Shown piece by piece: positions 13,034 to 23,006 of a stretch of 64,000 bases of DNA (positions are counted from its first letter, which is position 1; the number at the start of each line of letters is the position of its first letter). The position numbers were made by a program, and so were the translations under genes. This DNA comes from Ambrosia x helenae (lineage: Eukaryota; Streptophyta; Magnoliopsida; Asterales; Asteraceae). The notes under the pieces were generated by a model. That model did not search any database, had not been told where the DNA came from, and was given only the letters and a program-made list of their open reading frames with translations. The stretch spans positions 30,171-94,170 of the forward strand of contig JAUTDX010001406.1 of the NCBI GenBank assembly GCA_030844895.1. The letters are read 5' to 3'.

Positions 13034-13610
13034 GTAGGGTAATTAGACGCGATATGCATGTACGTGGGGTCTAAAACTGAACCAATCGTCAAGGTCCAAT
13101 GGGTCAATGGGGTAGGGGTTTATGAAAATTCCAATCTTTTTAGTTAAACTAAGTCGAGGGAAGTTTTGTGAATAACTTGGACAGACTTAGAATGTTTGCT
13201 AAAATAGCCCTTTGAATAATAGGGTATTGTTAGAAACGGGTTGTAGTTTGGACTAGGAAATTGTTTGATTGCTACACTTGAGGTGAGTTTCACGGCCCCT
13301 TTTTCTTTTTAAGTGTTTTGAACGATTTACAATCGGGGGGATTAAAATGCTTGTATGATGGGTAGAATAGAACTATATAGAACATTTGATGGCCTTTGGT
13401 AGGCACGACGTGTGCGTTGGACGCCCGTCTATTTTTTCCCACATTTCTTAACCATTAGCTCTTGGTTTAGAGCCATGGATTATGTATGTAGATCTATTGG
13501 GTTGACGACCCCTCCCAGAACAGTTGCTCTGGTTCTAATGGGAGAGCATACTCTGTAACCGATTCCTTGGGGAGCCCGTTTGGTCGCTCAGGGAGGTCAG
13601 TTAACCGATT
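13034..13610 (+). mobile_element. Right part of the older LTR fragment
   Basis: This looks like continuation of the sequence left of 5525. It contains a GGTGAGTTTCACGGCCCC block near 13281 and other non-coding LTR-like sequence. TAACCGATTCCTTGG occurs twice (13556 and 13602). At about 13611 the sequence passes into the truncated end of the copia 3' LTR, with CCTTGGG shared at the join. Confidence 0.45.
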
Positions 13611-13727
13611 CCTTGGGCTTGTACAACAACTCAGCAACATTTGGGCTCCTCCTTGGACTTCTTAGAAACCTGCAAAACAACTCATACAATATGTTCAAGG
13701 CCCAAATACAAAAAAAAAACATATATG

Positions 13728-13735
<8 letters not shown>
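13611..13735 (-). repeat. Copia 3' LTR, left piece
   Basis: It matches 22856-22985 of the 5' LTR (CTTGGGCTTGTACA, CAACATTTGGGCTCCTCC, TTCTTAGAAACCTGCAAAAC, TTCAAGGCCCAAATAC) with scattered differences and small indels. It runs into the (TA)n tract where the element at 13768 is inserted. Confidence 0.85.
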
Positions 13736-13771
<36 letters not shown>

Positions 13772-14140
13772 TGGGTTATTTTGAGAACTAGTGTGAGTTG
13801 AGAGAACCATAGGAACTCTTGTAGACCATTGATCTTGTGAATCCAATGGTTGAGATTAAAAGTTGGTGTGTTTTGTCTTTATATGGTAATTAAATTAATA
13901 CTAAGAATATTTTAATGTAATAAAGTACAATTAGGGGTATTATGGTAAAAACCCTATGTGAGAGAAATAATTAATATAATATCATATAAATTTTTTACTC
14001 AATAAATTCAAAATATCATATTTTTAAACTATATTTTATTTTTTAATTTCTTTATTTTTTTAACTTTAATTTATTTTTTAATTCATTTATTTTTAAAACA
14101 AAAAATTAACCTGTACATTCTGTCTTCTCTCTCTCTCGTT

Positions 14141-14441
14141 TTTACACTGGTGTAATTATTTACACCAGTGTCTTTACACACATATAACCAGACGTCTATA
14201 TTCTTTGTATGATTTACACTGGTGTAAATAATTACACTAGTGTTTTACTCACATCTATATAGCCAAAACATCTATCATTTTTGTATGATTTACACTGGTG
14301 TATTTATTTACACCAGTGTTTACTCACATCTATATAACCAACATCTATAAAATTTGTTATATCATTCGTACTACGGTGGTGTAAAATAACCGCCAAACAT
14401 CTATACATTCAGATTTACACTGGTGTTTACACCAGTGTTTT
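14141..14441. repeat. Cluster of ACACTGGTGT palindromes in A1
   Basis: At least eight copies of TTACACYRGTGTAA-like words lie at about 14141, 14159, 14213, 14232, 14289, 14307, 14414 and 14426. One more lies near 15206. The word is a near-perfect palindrome and reads the same on both strands. It is also reiterated in the sister element 26523-28505 but is not conspicuous in the neighbouring copia and gypsy DNA. Confidence 0.8.
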
Positions 14442-14537
14442 CTTACATTTAATTACTTTCCAAACTTCAAAAAACTACTTGCCACATTGAATTACTTTCT
14501 TACATTGAATTACTTTCCAAACTTCATCAATGTCTGA

Positions 14538-14645
14538 CCACATTGAAGATAATACTTCAACCTTCATATCGTCAATATGGCCATCCTCCATCTCGTCACG
14601 CAACAACCGATCCAACTCAAGCCGCACTAACTCTTTCCTAGACAT
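14538..14645 (-). pseudogene. Exon-like open segment inside A1 (possible captured gene piece)
   Basis: Minus strand, starting ATG at 14645, the frame reads MSRKELVRLELDRLLRDEME and continues with DDMKVEVLSS. It has an amphipathic, charged composition unlike the low-complexity neighbours. I do not recognise the protein. It may be a captured host exon (as in Pack-MULEs) or a leftover of the element family's own gene. Confidence 0.4.
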
Positions 14646-14889
14646 GAGATAAAAAAAAATACAAATTCATTCAAAAGACCCAATAATAAAAACTAAGGGA
14701 TGAACCATATATATATGTTTCTAAAATGACCCTTTCAAGTGAGAACACATTTTGACCTAATCCTGTTTGACCGGTTACTCGAAACATTTGAAATGGTGAA
14801 TGACTTTTTAAGTGACCCATTTCATCCCAAGCCTATTTTGGTGACAACCCCTTTTGACCCATTAGAACACATGTTTTAAAATGGTGGAC

Positions 14890-15084
14890 ATAGTCTTATT
14901 AATTATACCATGCTGTAAAATCATCTTCAATAGATTGATCATCATCGCCAAGGCCCAAAGGAACAAGGCGTTTTGCGCCTGAAAATGGTAATAATTAAGA
15001 TTAGCACTCACATACCCGTAAAATAAACCCAAAGGAACAAGGCGTTTTGCGCCTGAAAATGGTAATAATTAAGATAGCACTCAT
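14890..15084 (-). pseudogene. Second exon-like segment with a 74-bp tandem duplication
   Basis: On the minus strand a TTTTCAG acceptor is followed by an open frame including AKRLVPLGLGDDDQSIEDD and ending near ACAG/CATGG (about 14908). The acceptor plus exon start (14954-15010) is duplicated at about 15028-15084. The acidic, splice-bounded composition looks like true coding sequence that has been captured or is decaying. The protein is not recognised. Confidence 0.45.
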
Positions 15085-15811
15085 ATATAGACCATGCCTA
15101 CACTTGCATTATTATCCAGAAAACGAAACGAAATTAATAGATTATAATACATCTATTGTATTACGCTAGTTTAAGAAAATACATAGTACAATCTATAAAC
15201 ATTGTATTACACCAGTGTAAATGCCCCACAAACATCAACAAAATAGGTGTAGATGCAAAAATTATTTACCTATTTGGTTAGTTTTGAAAATATTTACCTT
15301 TTTGGATAGATTTAGTTTAATAATGTTATTACTTAACAAATAAAACTGAAACATGCTATATTACTCAGCATCAATCTTCCTCTTCCATACTCACAAAACC
15401 AGCAATTCAATTTTGATTCTAGTTTGGAACAATAAATATTTTAATCTATGTTTTCTGCAATAGCCAATAAAGATTACAATCGAGAATCGTTTGAAACCTT
15501 ATAAACAACATTTATTAATCTATAATCAAGCTTAGTTTATGTATGATTATGCTTTATAAACAATAAACAAATTTGCAACAATAGTTTTGGAGTCACTGTT
15601 GCAAATATGCTTTTTTTTTTAAAACACAAAGTCTCACTGCATCATCACTCAACTACATCACTCAACAACATAATGTTTTTATCCAAAAAAAAATAAGTTT
15701 TGTGATAAATTACACGATCTCTGTTTAATATCAAAAATCATCAAACAAAAAGTTAGTTTAATATCTTTCACAAACTTATTTCAAAATATTCATGAGTTTT
15801 ACAACAAACAG

Positions 15812-15812
15812 C

Positions 15813-15859
<47 letters not shown>
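15812..15859. repeat. (AAT)n microsatellite in A1
   Basis: This is a run of about sixteen AAT units. It accounts for a spurious Asn-rich open frame on the plus strand and a Leu-rich one on the minus strand. The sister element carries (ATT)n in the mirrored position (27290-27343). Confidence 0.9.
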
Positions 15860-15879
15860 GAACAACAACAAACCTGTTG

Positions 15880-16300
15880 CCGCCGTCATCCGCCATCTCC
15901 TCCACCCCCTCCGCCCCCTAACCCACCACGAACCACCACCTCCGCCACCAGATCTGTTTTCAGACGGAGGCCACAACCATTCACATCACCTACACCACCC
16001 AAAAAACCACCACTGTTCATCTTTCGGATCGTCTGTTCATCGTCTTCATCGACCACCCCAAACCACCATCCAGATACCAAAACCATCCGTCGAACCACGG
16101 GCGCTCCACCACTCTCGAAAACCACCGTCGCTCCACCACTCTCGAAAACCACCGTCGCTCCACCACCCAAAGACCACCCCTCGAATCCACCATCTGAGCC
16201 CACCATCGAAACCTACCCAATCGAAAACCCCATCCAGATCCCAACCCACCTCCTTCTTATAGAGAGAGAGAATCGTGTGTGTGTGTGTGTGAGAGAGAGA
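15880..16300. repeat. CCACC-rich low-complexity region with 25-bp repeats
   Basis: The stretch is C-rich, with CCACCACTCTCGAAAACCAC-type units repeated around 16105-16165 and GA/GT microsatellites at the end. The matching GGTGG-rich region of A2 (about 27000-27740) shows that it belongs to the element family. The open frames through it (Pro/His or Gly/Trp rich) are composition effects. Confidence 0.8.
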
Positions 16301-16346
16301 GACAATGTGATATTATGATTTTAAAAAAGAAATCAGTAACATAAAG

Positions 16347-17061
16347 TAGGGGTGTTCATGGTCCGGTTTTCGCGGTTTTTAGGTCAAACCGTGAACCGAA
16401 TCGTTAGTAACGGTTTTTGAATTTTGTAAACCAAAACCAAACCGTAGAAATTTTAAACCGAACCAAACCAAACCGTTAGTAGCGGTTTGGTTCCGGTTCG
16501 GTTTCGCGGTTTGGGCTCGTTGAATCTTTATACAAGATGTCTCGAATTTGCAAAAAAAAAAAAAAGAATGTCATCCACAACTCCAAGTTCCTTTAAACAT
16601 AAAACAAGTTTTTTTGTAATAATTAACAATCCAAATATCTTAAAAGGCCATCTAATTTAGCAAATACATAAATAAAATATACCCAAACACATCAAAACAA
16701 AGGTTGAATTTGAAATTTAAAAAACTTACATAAGGATTTAAATTACTGTAATAAAATATATGCTAATGTAAAATGAGTTAGCCCACTATTACTTTACAAA
16801 AATTTAGTTATAGGCAAAAACAAATTTTATTTTATCTATGCCTATATATAATATGAAAATATTTATAAGAAAATATAAATAAATCCTTACGGTCCGGTCC
16901 GGTTTTTTGCGGTTGGTTTCCGGTATAAACCGTAGACCAAACCGTTTGCTACGGTTTGAAAATATTGAAACCGACCGACCGAAAGTTAAGTAAAAAAACC
17001 GACCATGAAACCAAACCGACGACCGGTTTGGACGGTTTCACGGTTTGAAACCAAGCCGTGA
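16347..17061. mobile_element. hAT-type MITE nested in A1
   Basis: The left end is TAGGGGTGTTCATGG and the right end GAAACCAAGCCGTGAAC. Their reverse complements share TGTTCAYGG. ACATAAAG is present on both sides (16339-16346 and 17062-17069), an 8-bp target duplication as expected for hAT. The interior is rich in AACCGT/ACGGTTT words. The related element at 26523-28505 lacks it at the corresponding place, giving an empty-site comparison. Confidence 0.75.
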
Positions 17062-17227
17062 ACATAAAGGGTGGATTGGATGGGTGTGGGGTGGGGTAGG
17101 GGAGTTGATAAAAGACTATGTTGCCCTTAATTATTTTAATGATAATAGGCATATGTGTCATCTTTTTATTGGTTCAAATGAGTTCTCGAGTTCTCGCAAC
17201 TCAAGTGAGTTCTCATTTGAACCAGAT

Positions 17228-17230
<3 letters not shown>

Positions 17231-17267
<37 letters not shown>
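17231..17267. repeat. (TA)n tract, right side of A1
   Basis: This is a pure TA dinucleotide run between the right end of A1 and the resumption of the copia LTR (AATACACATAATATTAACC). With 13731-13767 it represents the original LTR microsatellite split by the insertion. Confidence 0.95.
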
Positions 17268-17271
<4 letters not shown>

Positions 17272-17313
17272 ACACATAATATTAACCAAGTATTAACTTG
17301 TAAATATTTAACA
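17268..17313 (-). repeat. Copia 3' LTR, start (right piece)
   Basis: On the minus strand this begins TGTTAAATATT just after a G11 polypurine run. It differs from 46225-46270 at about two positions over 46 bases, so the two are the matching starts of the 3' and 5' LTRs. Confidence 0.9.
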
Positions 17314-17324
17314 CCCCCCCCCCC

Positions 17325-19160
17325 TCAAGTTGATACGTGAAATGGGTCAAACATGTGCAACACTTTGCACAACTCTTCATGATGATTTGGAAAAAGTCCT
17401 TTGGTGAATACATCAGTCACTTGATGTTCAGAAACAACCTTTTCTGGCTTTAAAAACCCTTTAGTTATTTGATCTCTGAGAAAAAACAAGTCTATCTCGA
17501 AATGCTTGGTTTTCTCATGGAAAACTGGATTAGCAGCAATGGATAAAGCTGCAGAGTTATCACAAAAAAACTTGATAGGTAATTGAACATCAATACTCAA
17601 CTCCTTAAGTAAGTTAGTAAGCCACATCAATTCACAAGTTGCAGCACACATTGCCCTAAACTCAGCTTCTGCTGAGGACCTAGAAACAACCGACTATTTT
17701 TTGCTCTTCAAGGAGATTAATGACCTTCCTAGAGTAATACAAAAACCAGTTATAGATTTTCTAGATTCAAGACATTTCCCCAGTCAGAATCTGAATAGGC
17801 TGTGAGAGTAAAATCAGCCTAATTACCAATCAAAATTCCTTTTCCCAAGGCCTTTTTTAGATATCTAAGCAATCCCATGGCAATCCTCATATGACCAGAA
17901 GTTGGTTTATGCATATATTGACTCAAAAAATGTACTGGATAAGCAATATCTGGTCGTGTATGAGATAACTAAATCAACTTACCAACAAGTTTTTGATAAC
18001 CAGTCATAGTCTCTAAACTATCACTATGATCTTTACAAATGGCTATAAGAACATGATTTTGTTCTATTGGACTATTGACTGGTTTAGCCCCAGTTAACCC
18101 ATAATCAGCAAGTAATTCCAAGCAATATTTTCTTTGAGACAAACAAATCCCTTTTTCAGACTTAATAACCTCAATGCCTAAAAAATATTTCAATTCACCA
18201 AGATCTTTAATCAAAAAACTTTTTTTAGACATTCTTTGACCTTAATAATCTCTTCTTTATTATTACCAGTCAACACAATGTCATCCACATAAACTAACAA
18301 GTAAATATTAATAGAATTAGTCACTTTAAAAAACAACGAGTAATCACATTTACTTTGTTCAAACCCTAAGTCTTTTAAAACATTTACAAGCTTTTCATTC
18401 CACATTCGTGGAGCTTGTTTTAACCCATAAAGTGACCTTTTCAATTTACAAACACGTTTTTCAGAAGGTGAATAGTATCCATCAGGCAATGACATATAAA
18501 CATCCTCTTTTAGACTACCATATAAGAAAGCATTGTTAACATCCAGCTGACACAAATCCTAATTATTTTTCACAGCAATAGAAAGAATTGTTCTAACAGT
18601 AACAAGTTTAACTACATGAGAAAAAGTTTCTTCAAAGTCAGTCCCTTGTTTTTGGTTAAAACCCTTGGCTACAAGTCTAGCCTTATATCTTTATATTTCA
18701 CCTATGGATTTGTATTTTATTTTATAAACCTATTTGCATCCAACAACACTTCTATTTTTAGGTAAATCAACAAGATCCCAAGTATCATTCCTATGAAGAG
18801 CTTCAATCTCTTCATTCATAGCTGTGATCCAATTTGGGTCTTTAACAGCCTCATGGAATGATGTGGGTTCATGACTTCTATTTAAGGTAGACAAAAAGCA
18901 TTTATATTCATTTGACAACTTAGAATAGTTAACCACCTTCTCTACTCCATATTTGATTTTTTTCCATCTAGGACATAATCCTTTAAGTTCTGTGGTAGAA
19001 CAGATTTCCTAGCAGATCTTCTAGTAACAGTTTGACCTATCTGTTGATCATTAATTATTCCCTCAGATACAGTATCACTAGTGTTATCACTTTCAGGTAT
19101 CACACACTCAGCCCTATCAGTCTCTTTCTCTCTTAGACTAGGCTGCTGGACACCAGCCAT
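17325..19160 (-). pseudogene. Copia pol remnant: reverse transcriptase and RNase H
   Basis: Broken frames on the minus strand run from integrase tail to element end. 18730-18936 holds the start of the RT region (NWITAMNEEIEALHRNDTW). 18211-18555 holds the palm with the catalytic YVDD (LLVYVDDIVLTGNN). 17969-18232 continues RT (LGIEVIKSEKGICLSQRKY). 17325-17651 is RNase H (FCDNSAALSIAANPVFHEK and KHFEIDLFFLRD). Several stops and frame changes separate these pieces, so no intact polymerase can be made. Order and motifs are diagnostic of Ty1/copia. Confidence 0.85.
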
Positions 19161-20986
19161 GCCTTGAAGTCCCGGATCAGAAAGACCTGATTGCTGAGAC
19201 CTATGTGTCTCTGAATCAACACTTTCTTTACCCTTTCCTTCCTCATTGGGAACTTGAGATTGTGGTTGCTCAATGTTTTCAAAAAAAAATCTATATTTGT
19301 TATGTTATTTTGAAAACTTTCATTTAATGAATCACAAACAGTTTTTTCTTTGAAGGGGAAAACTTCTTCAAAAAACTTTACATCTCTTGAATAAAAAACA
19401 TTTTTATTTTCAAGACTAAAAACTCTATATCCCTTCTTTTCAGTAGAACACCCCAAAAATACACATTTTTCAGCCCTACTATTAAGTTTATCTGATTCAT
19501 TTAAAATGGTACAGAAACACAAGCAACCAAACAATCTTAAGTGATCTAGAAAGGGTTCAAACTTATACACTACCTCATAGGGAGTCTTTCCACCTAGAAC
19601 TGAAGAAGGAGTCCTATTAATCAAATAGGCAGCAGTTAAAATACACTCAGACCAGAATTTAATAGGTATATTACTTTGAAACAACAAAGCTCTAGCAACA
19701 TTTAATAAGTGCCTATGCTTTCTTTCAACTATACCATTATGTTGGGGTGTATAGGAACAAGTGGTTTGATGAATAATACCCTTGTTTTTAAAGAAACTAT
19801 TAACTTGATTATTAACAAAATTAGTTCCATTATCACTTCTAAAACATTTCACAGTTTTCTTAAACTGAGTTTCAATGATACTCACAAACTCTTGTAAGTT
19901 TTGAAAAACTTCCAGTTTAGACTTCATCAAACACACCCAAATAGCCCTAGAGTAATCATCAACTATAGTGAGAAAGTACTTAAAACCTTCTCTACTAGAA
20001 ACTCTATAGGGACCCCAAACATCAAGGTGAATCAGATCCCCAATCTCAGTGGACTTATGTTCACTGGGAGGAAATGGTTCCCTATGTTGTTTTGCTTTAT
20101 GACAAACAACACAAGGATCTTTATTTTCATAAGAACTAAGATTTAATTTGTTTCTAAAAATTTTAAAAGCATTATCTGAAGGATGACCAAGCCTAGCATG
20201 CCACGACTTATTATTAACAACACTACTATTACACACCTTAGCAGTCAACACAGAATTTCCATAGAAATATAAACCATCCACTTGACTACGAGTCACCAGG
20301 GTCTTCATGGTGACTAAATCATGTATATAGCATTTGTCCTCATCAAACCCAATATACAACTTATTGTCCTTAGCTAGTTTGTGAACAGAAATCAGGTTTA
20401 CACAGTACTCAGGGACAACAAACACATCTTTTAAAACCACATTCTTTGCAAGTTTTAAATTACCAATTTTAGTAACTAAAGCATCTGTACCATTAGGGTG
20501 TCTTACTCTAATGTTAAATTTAGACATATTTATGCAATCAGTTAACCCTTCATCATCTTTTACCATATATTGATTAGCCCCTGAATCAGTGATCCACCCT
20601 TTTCTGTTCTTATTTTTACCATCACTAGCAAAACAATAGACAGGACTGAACATACCAACACTAGCATAGAATGGTGTAATAATACTACCTGTCACATTGC
20701 AGCTTTGATGACTCTCACTATTCTTATCTCCTAACAAACTTAACAGACTGCTAATCTGATCACTTGTTAAACCATTAACAGATAATTCAGTATTATTAGC
20801 AGTATTATTATTACTAACAGCCTTTTTTGCCTTACACTTCACCCAAGCAGGATATCCAATGATTTCATAACACTTATCAACAGTACGTCCCACCTTATTA
20901 CAATGAGAACATTTTAAGTTTTCATTTGCAACTTTATTTGACTTCTTAAATTCAGGAGGCTGGGTAGACTTAGAAAACATGACCAT
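19133..20986 (-). pseudogene. Copia gag end, protease and integrase (long open segment)
   Basis: This is a 617-codon open segment. Near its start is a gag zinc knuckle, CSHCNKVGRTVDKC, in which the usual His is Arg. The protease motif follows (WITDSGANQYMV). The integrase comes next, with a HARLGHP...CVVCHKAKQ zinc domain, the core D (DVWGPY), D (RSDNGTNFV) and E (NGIVERKHRHLLN), and the WSECILTAAYLINRTPS block. It overlaps the upstream gag frame by 17 bases in another frame. Downstream RT/RH is broken, so the element is dead as a unit. Confidence 0.85.
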
Positions 20987-21749
20987 TGTCTGACCTTTTT
21001 TTTTTGTTTAAGTTGCTAGCATTTCTATGAGGTTCCTCTCTATAAATGACAGCAAAAGCCTCCTTGACAGAAGGCAATCTGTCTCTGATCAGAAGACTTG
21101 TCCTAACATTTTGATATTCATTATCCAACCCCATTAGAAACTGCATTAGTTTAATCATGTTATTGAAATCATTGAATTCCTTAGAAGCATTACAACTACA
21201 AGCAGGAAGTTGCAATATCTGGTCCAACTGTTTCCACATTATATTTAACCTATGATAATATTCGGAAACAGGTGAACCACCTTGACTGAATGAGTTTATT
21301 TTTTGATAAAGATCAAAAACAATAGAGCCATCAATTTTATCATAGGTCTCTTTTAAATCCTCCCAGACATCACTAGCATTTTTAGGAAATACATGACCCA
21401 TATATAGTTCTTCACTGACAGAATTCAAGATCCAGGTTAAGACAATAGAGTTACACCTATCCCATTGTCTACTCAGAACATCATCAGTTTCAGACTTCAC
21501 ACAAGATCTATCAATAAATCCCCATTTATTCTTTACTTGTAAGGCTAACTTTAATGCATTTGCCCAAACCGTGTAGTTCTCAGTCCCCTTAAGTTTGATA
21601 GTTATAATACTTAGATTGGCAGAATCACTAGGATGCAAATATAATGGATCACTTGAATCCAGTTTACTAATCAAAGTAATAGGAGGATCAGGATTAACAA
21701 TAGGTCTAGAGTTTGGTCCAGCATGTCCTCCTCCTTTTGCATCACCCAT
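20970..21749 (-). pseudogene. Copia gag N-terminal segment
   Basis: This is a 259-codon open segment starting MGDAKGGGHAGP. The region LKGTENYTVWANALKLAL is the conserved N-terminal block of plant copia gag (DUF4219/UBN2 type), followed by SVSEELYMGHVFPKNASDVW and LYQKINSFSQGGSPVSEYYH. It leads into the zinc-knuckle frame by a frame change near 20986, which would have to be a mutation since plant copia elements normally encode one continuous polyprotein. Confidence 0.8.
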
Positions 21750-22332
21750 ATTAAGATATTACACAAGCAACAGAAAAACAAGATAATACCAAACAATCAC
21801 AACACAGATCTTCTAAGACAAAGCTGTGACAGAGGCCAGATTCCTAGTTCGTCACTCAAAGGGTGCCAGGACAAGCGTATCACAAGAGTCTTTTCCTAAA
21901 CACACTCACTAAAACTTCTATAACAAATAAGAAACACCAAACAACTATTATCACAAATAAAACAGAAACAATCAAGAACAAATATAAAACATGTTGGCGG
22001 CTCAACTAGCGGTCCCCCCTACCCGGTCAATTAGCCTCTAAAAAGAACAGGAAACTAAAGATAAAGGAAAGATCTCACTGATTTACACCCAAGTTAGGGT
22101 TTCACAGAAACTCGTAATGTTTAACCTTCACTTAGGGTTAAACATCAGAGAGCCAATAAGAAGAATCCTTCCACAGTCCAAGAATCACAGCAAGCCTCCT
22201 TTGGTTTCAAACCCTAGAACTGAGGAACCACCACAGATCCACAACCAAGACTTCAACGAAACCATAACAGAAAGACCTTCTCAACAATGACAACACGGCG
22301 GAAACAAGACAAAAAACCAGAGCTCAACCTAA
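21750..22332 (-). other. Copia leader between primer site and gag
   Basis: About 580 bp separate the primer binding site from the gag start. No coding or known element is seen. The length is usual for a plant copia untranslated leader. Confidence 0.6.
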
Positions 22333-22345
22333 TGCTCAGATACCA
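22333..22345 (-). other. Copia primer binding site
   Basis: Read on the minus strand this is TGGTATCTGAGCA, immediately after the LTR end TTATAACA. It is a one-base variant of the initiator-Met complement common in plant copia elements. Confidence 0.8.
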
Positions 22346-22990
22346 TGTTATAAAACATGAATCAAGTAAACAACTCAGTGCTGAAAGCTTTATTCAAGGA
22401 TAGAAAGTATTACAAGACTCAACCCTGAATCAGTACAAAATAATACAGGCTCAAAATACTCCAGAAGACTAAGACAATCTCCTTTAACAAAACTCTACCA
22501 GGACTGTAAACAAGACCAAGACTATTATATTATCAGATCTGAGTTTGATCTGATAATACTCAATACAAGAGACTACTGATCGAATACAAAGACGAAACGC
22601 TAGAATATTGTGAGAGAAGGCAAAGAAAGTTCTGGAATAAAAAGTGAACGAATGAGCTGAATGAATGAGAAAAGAGAGAGAACATGTATTTATACACTCT
22701 CTCACAAAGAGACAATGGACGACCAAGATGAAAGCCCCAAATGAAGATCAACGGCATACAACCATTTGTGCTTTCTCCCACGGATCGCCAACGTGGACAG
22801 TTGATCATGAACTGGCCCATGAGCCCAAACCAGCAACAGACTTCTTGAATCTTGGCCTTGGGCTTGTACAGCAACATCAACAACATTTGGGCTCCTCCTT
22901 TGGGCTTCTTAGAAACCTGCAAAACAACTCATGTAATATGTTCAAGGCCCAAATACAAAAAACAAAAAAAACATATATGTATATATAATA
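22346..22990 (-). repeat. Copia 5' LTR, main piece
   Basis: It runs on the plus strand from TGTTATAAAACATG (LTR end, reversed) to the (TA)n tract beginning near 22975. On the minus strand a TATA box, TATAAATA, is visible at about 22687-22694. The U3 therefore lies to the right of it and the inserted elements separate about 50 bp of U3 start from the rest. The other end of this LTR is at 46225-46270. Confidence 0.85.
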
Positions 22991-23006
22991 TATATATATA
23001 TATATA

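Larger units (their letters stand above)
13768..17230. mobile_element. (TA)n-inserted MULE-like element A1 (non-autonomous)
   Basis: It is bounded on both sides by pure TA repeats (13731-13767 and 17231-17267). Its ends are imperfect inverted repeats: the left end has TTTTGAGAACT, GAGTTGAGAGAACC, ATAGGAACT, and the right end reversed has AAATGAGAACT, GAGTTGCGAGAACT. No transposase is visible. It carries several TTACACTGGTGTAA palindromes, an (AAT)n tract, a proline/histidine-rich low-complexity region, exon-like fragments on the minus strand and a nested hAT MITE. It is the same family as 26523-28505 but in the opposite orientation. Confidence 0.75.

Noticed and set aside
13556..13616. Repeated TAACCGATTCCTTGG as filler DNA at a deletion junction
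   Set aside because: The two copies could be native to the outer LTR, which I cannot exclude; only the CCTTGGG overlap at the copia truncation is noted.
15792..16262. 156-codon frame with Asn run, then Pro/His-rich
   Set aside because: It is created by (AAT)n and CCACC low-complexity DNA inside element A1; frames are open on several strands at once.
18942..20986. Copia integrase region as a functional host gene
   Set aside because: Although long and open, it is flanked by copia gag, RT and RNase H in canonical order with LTRs and a primer site.
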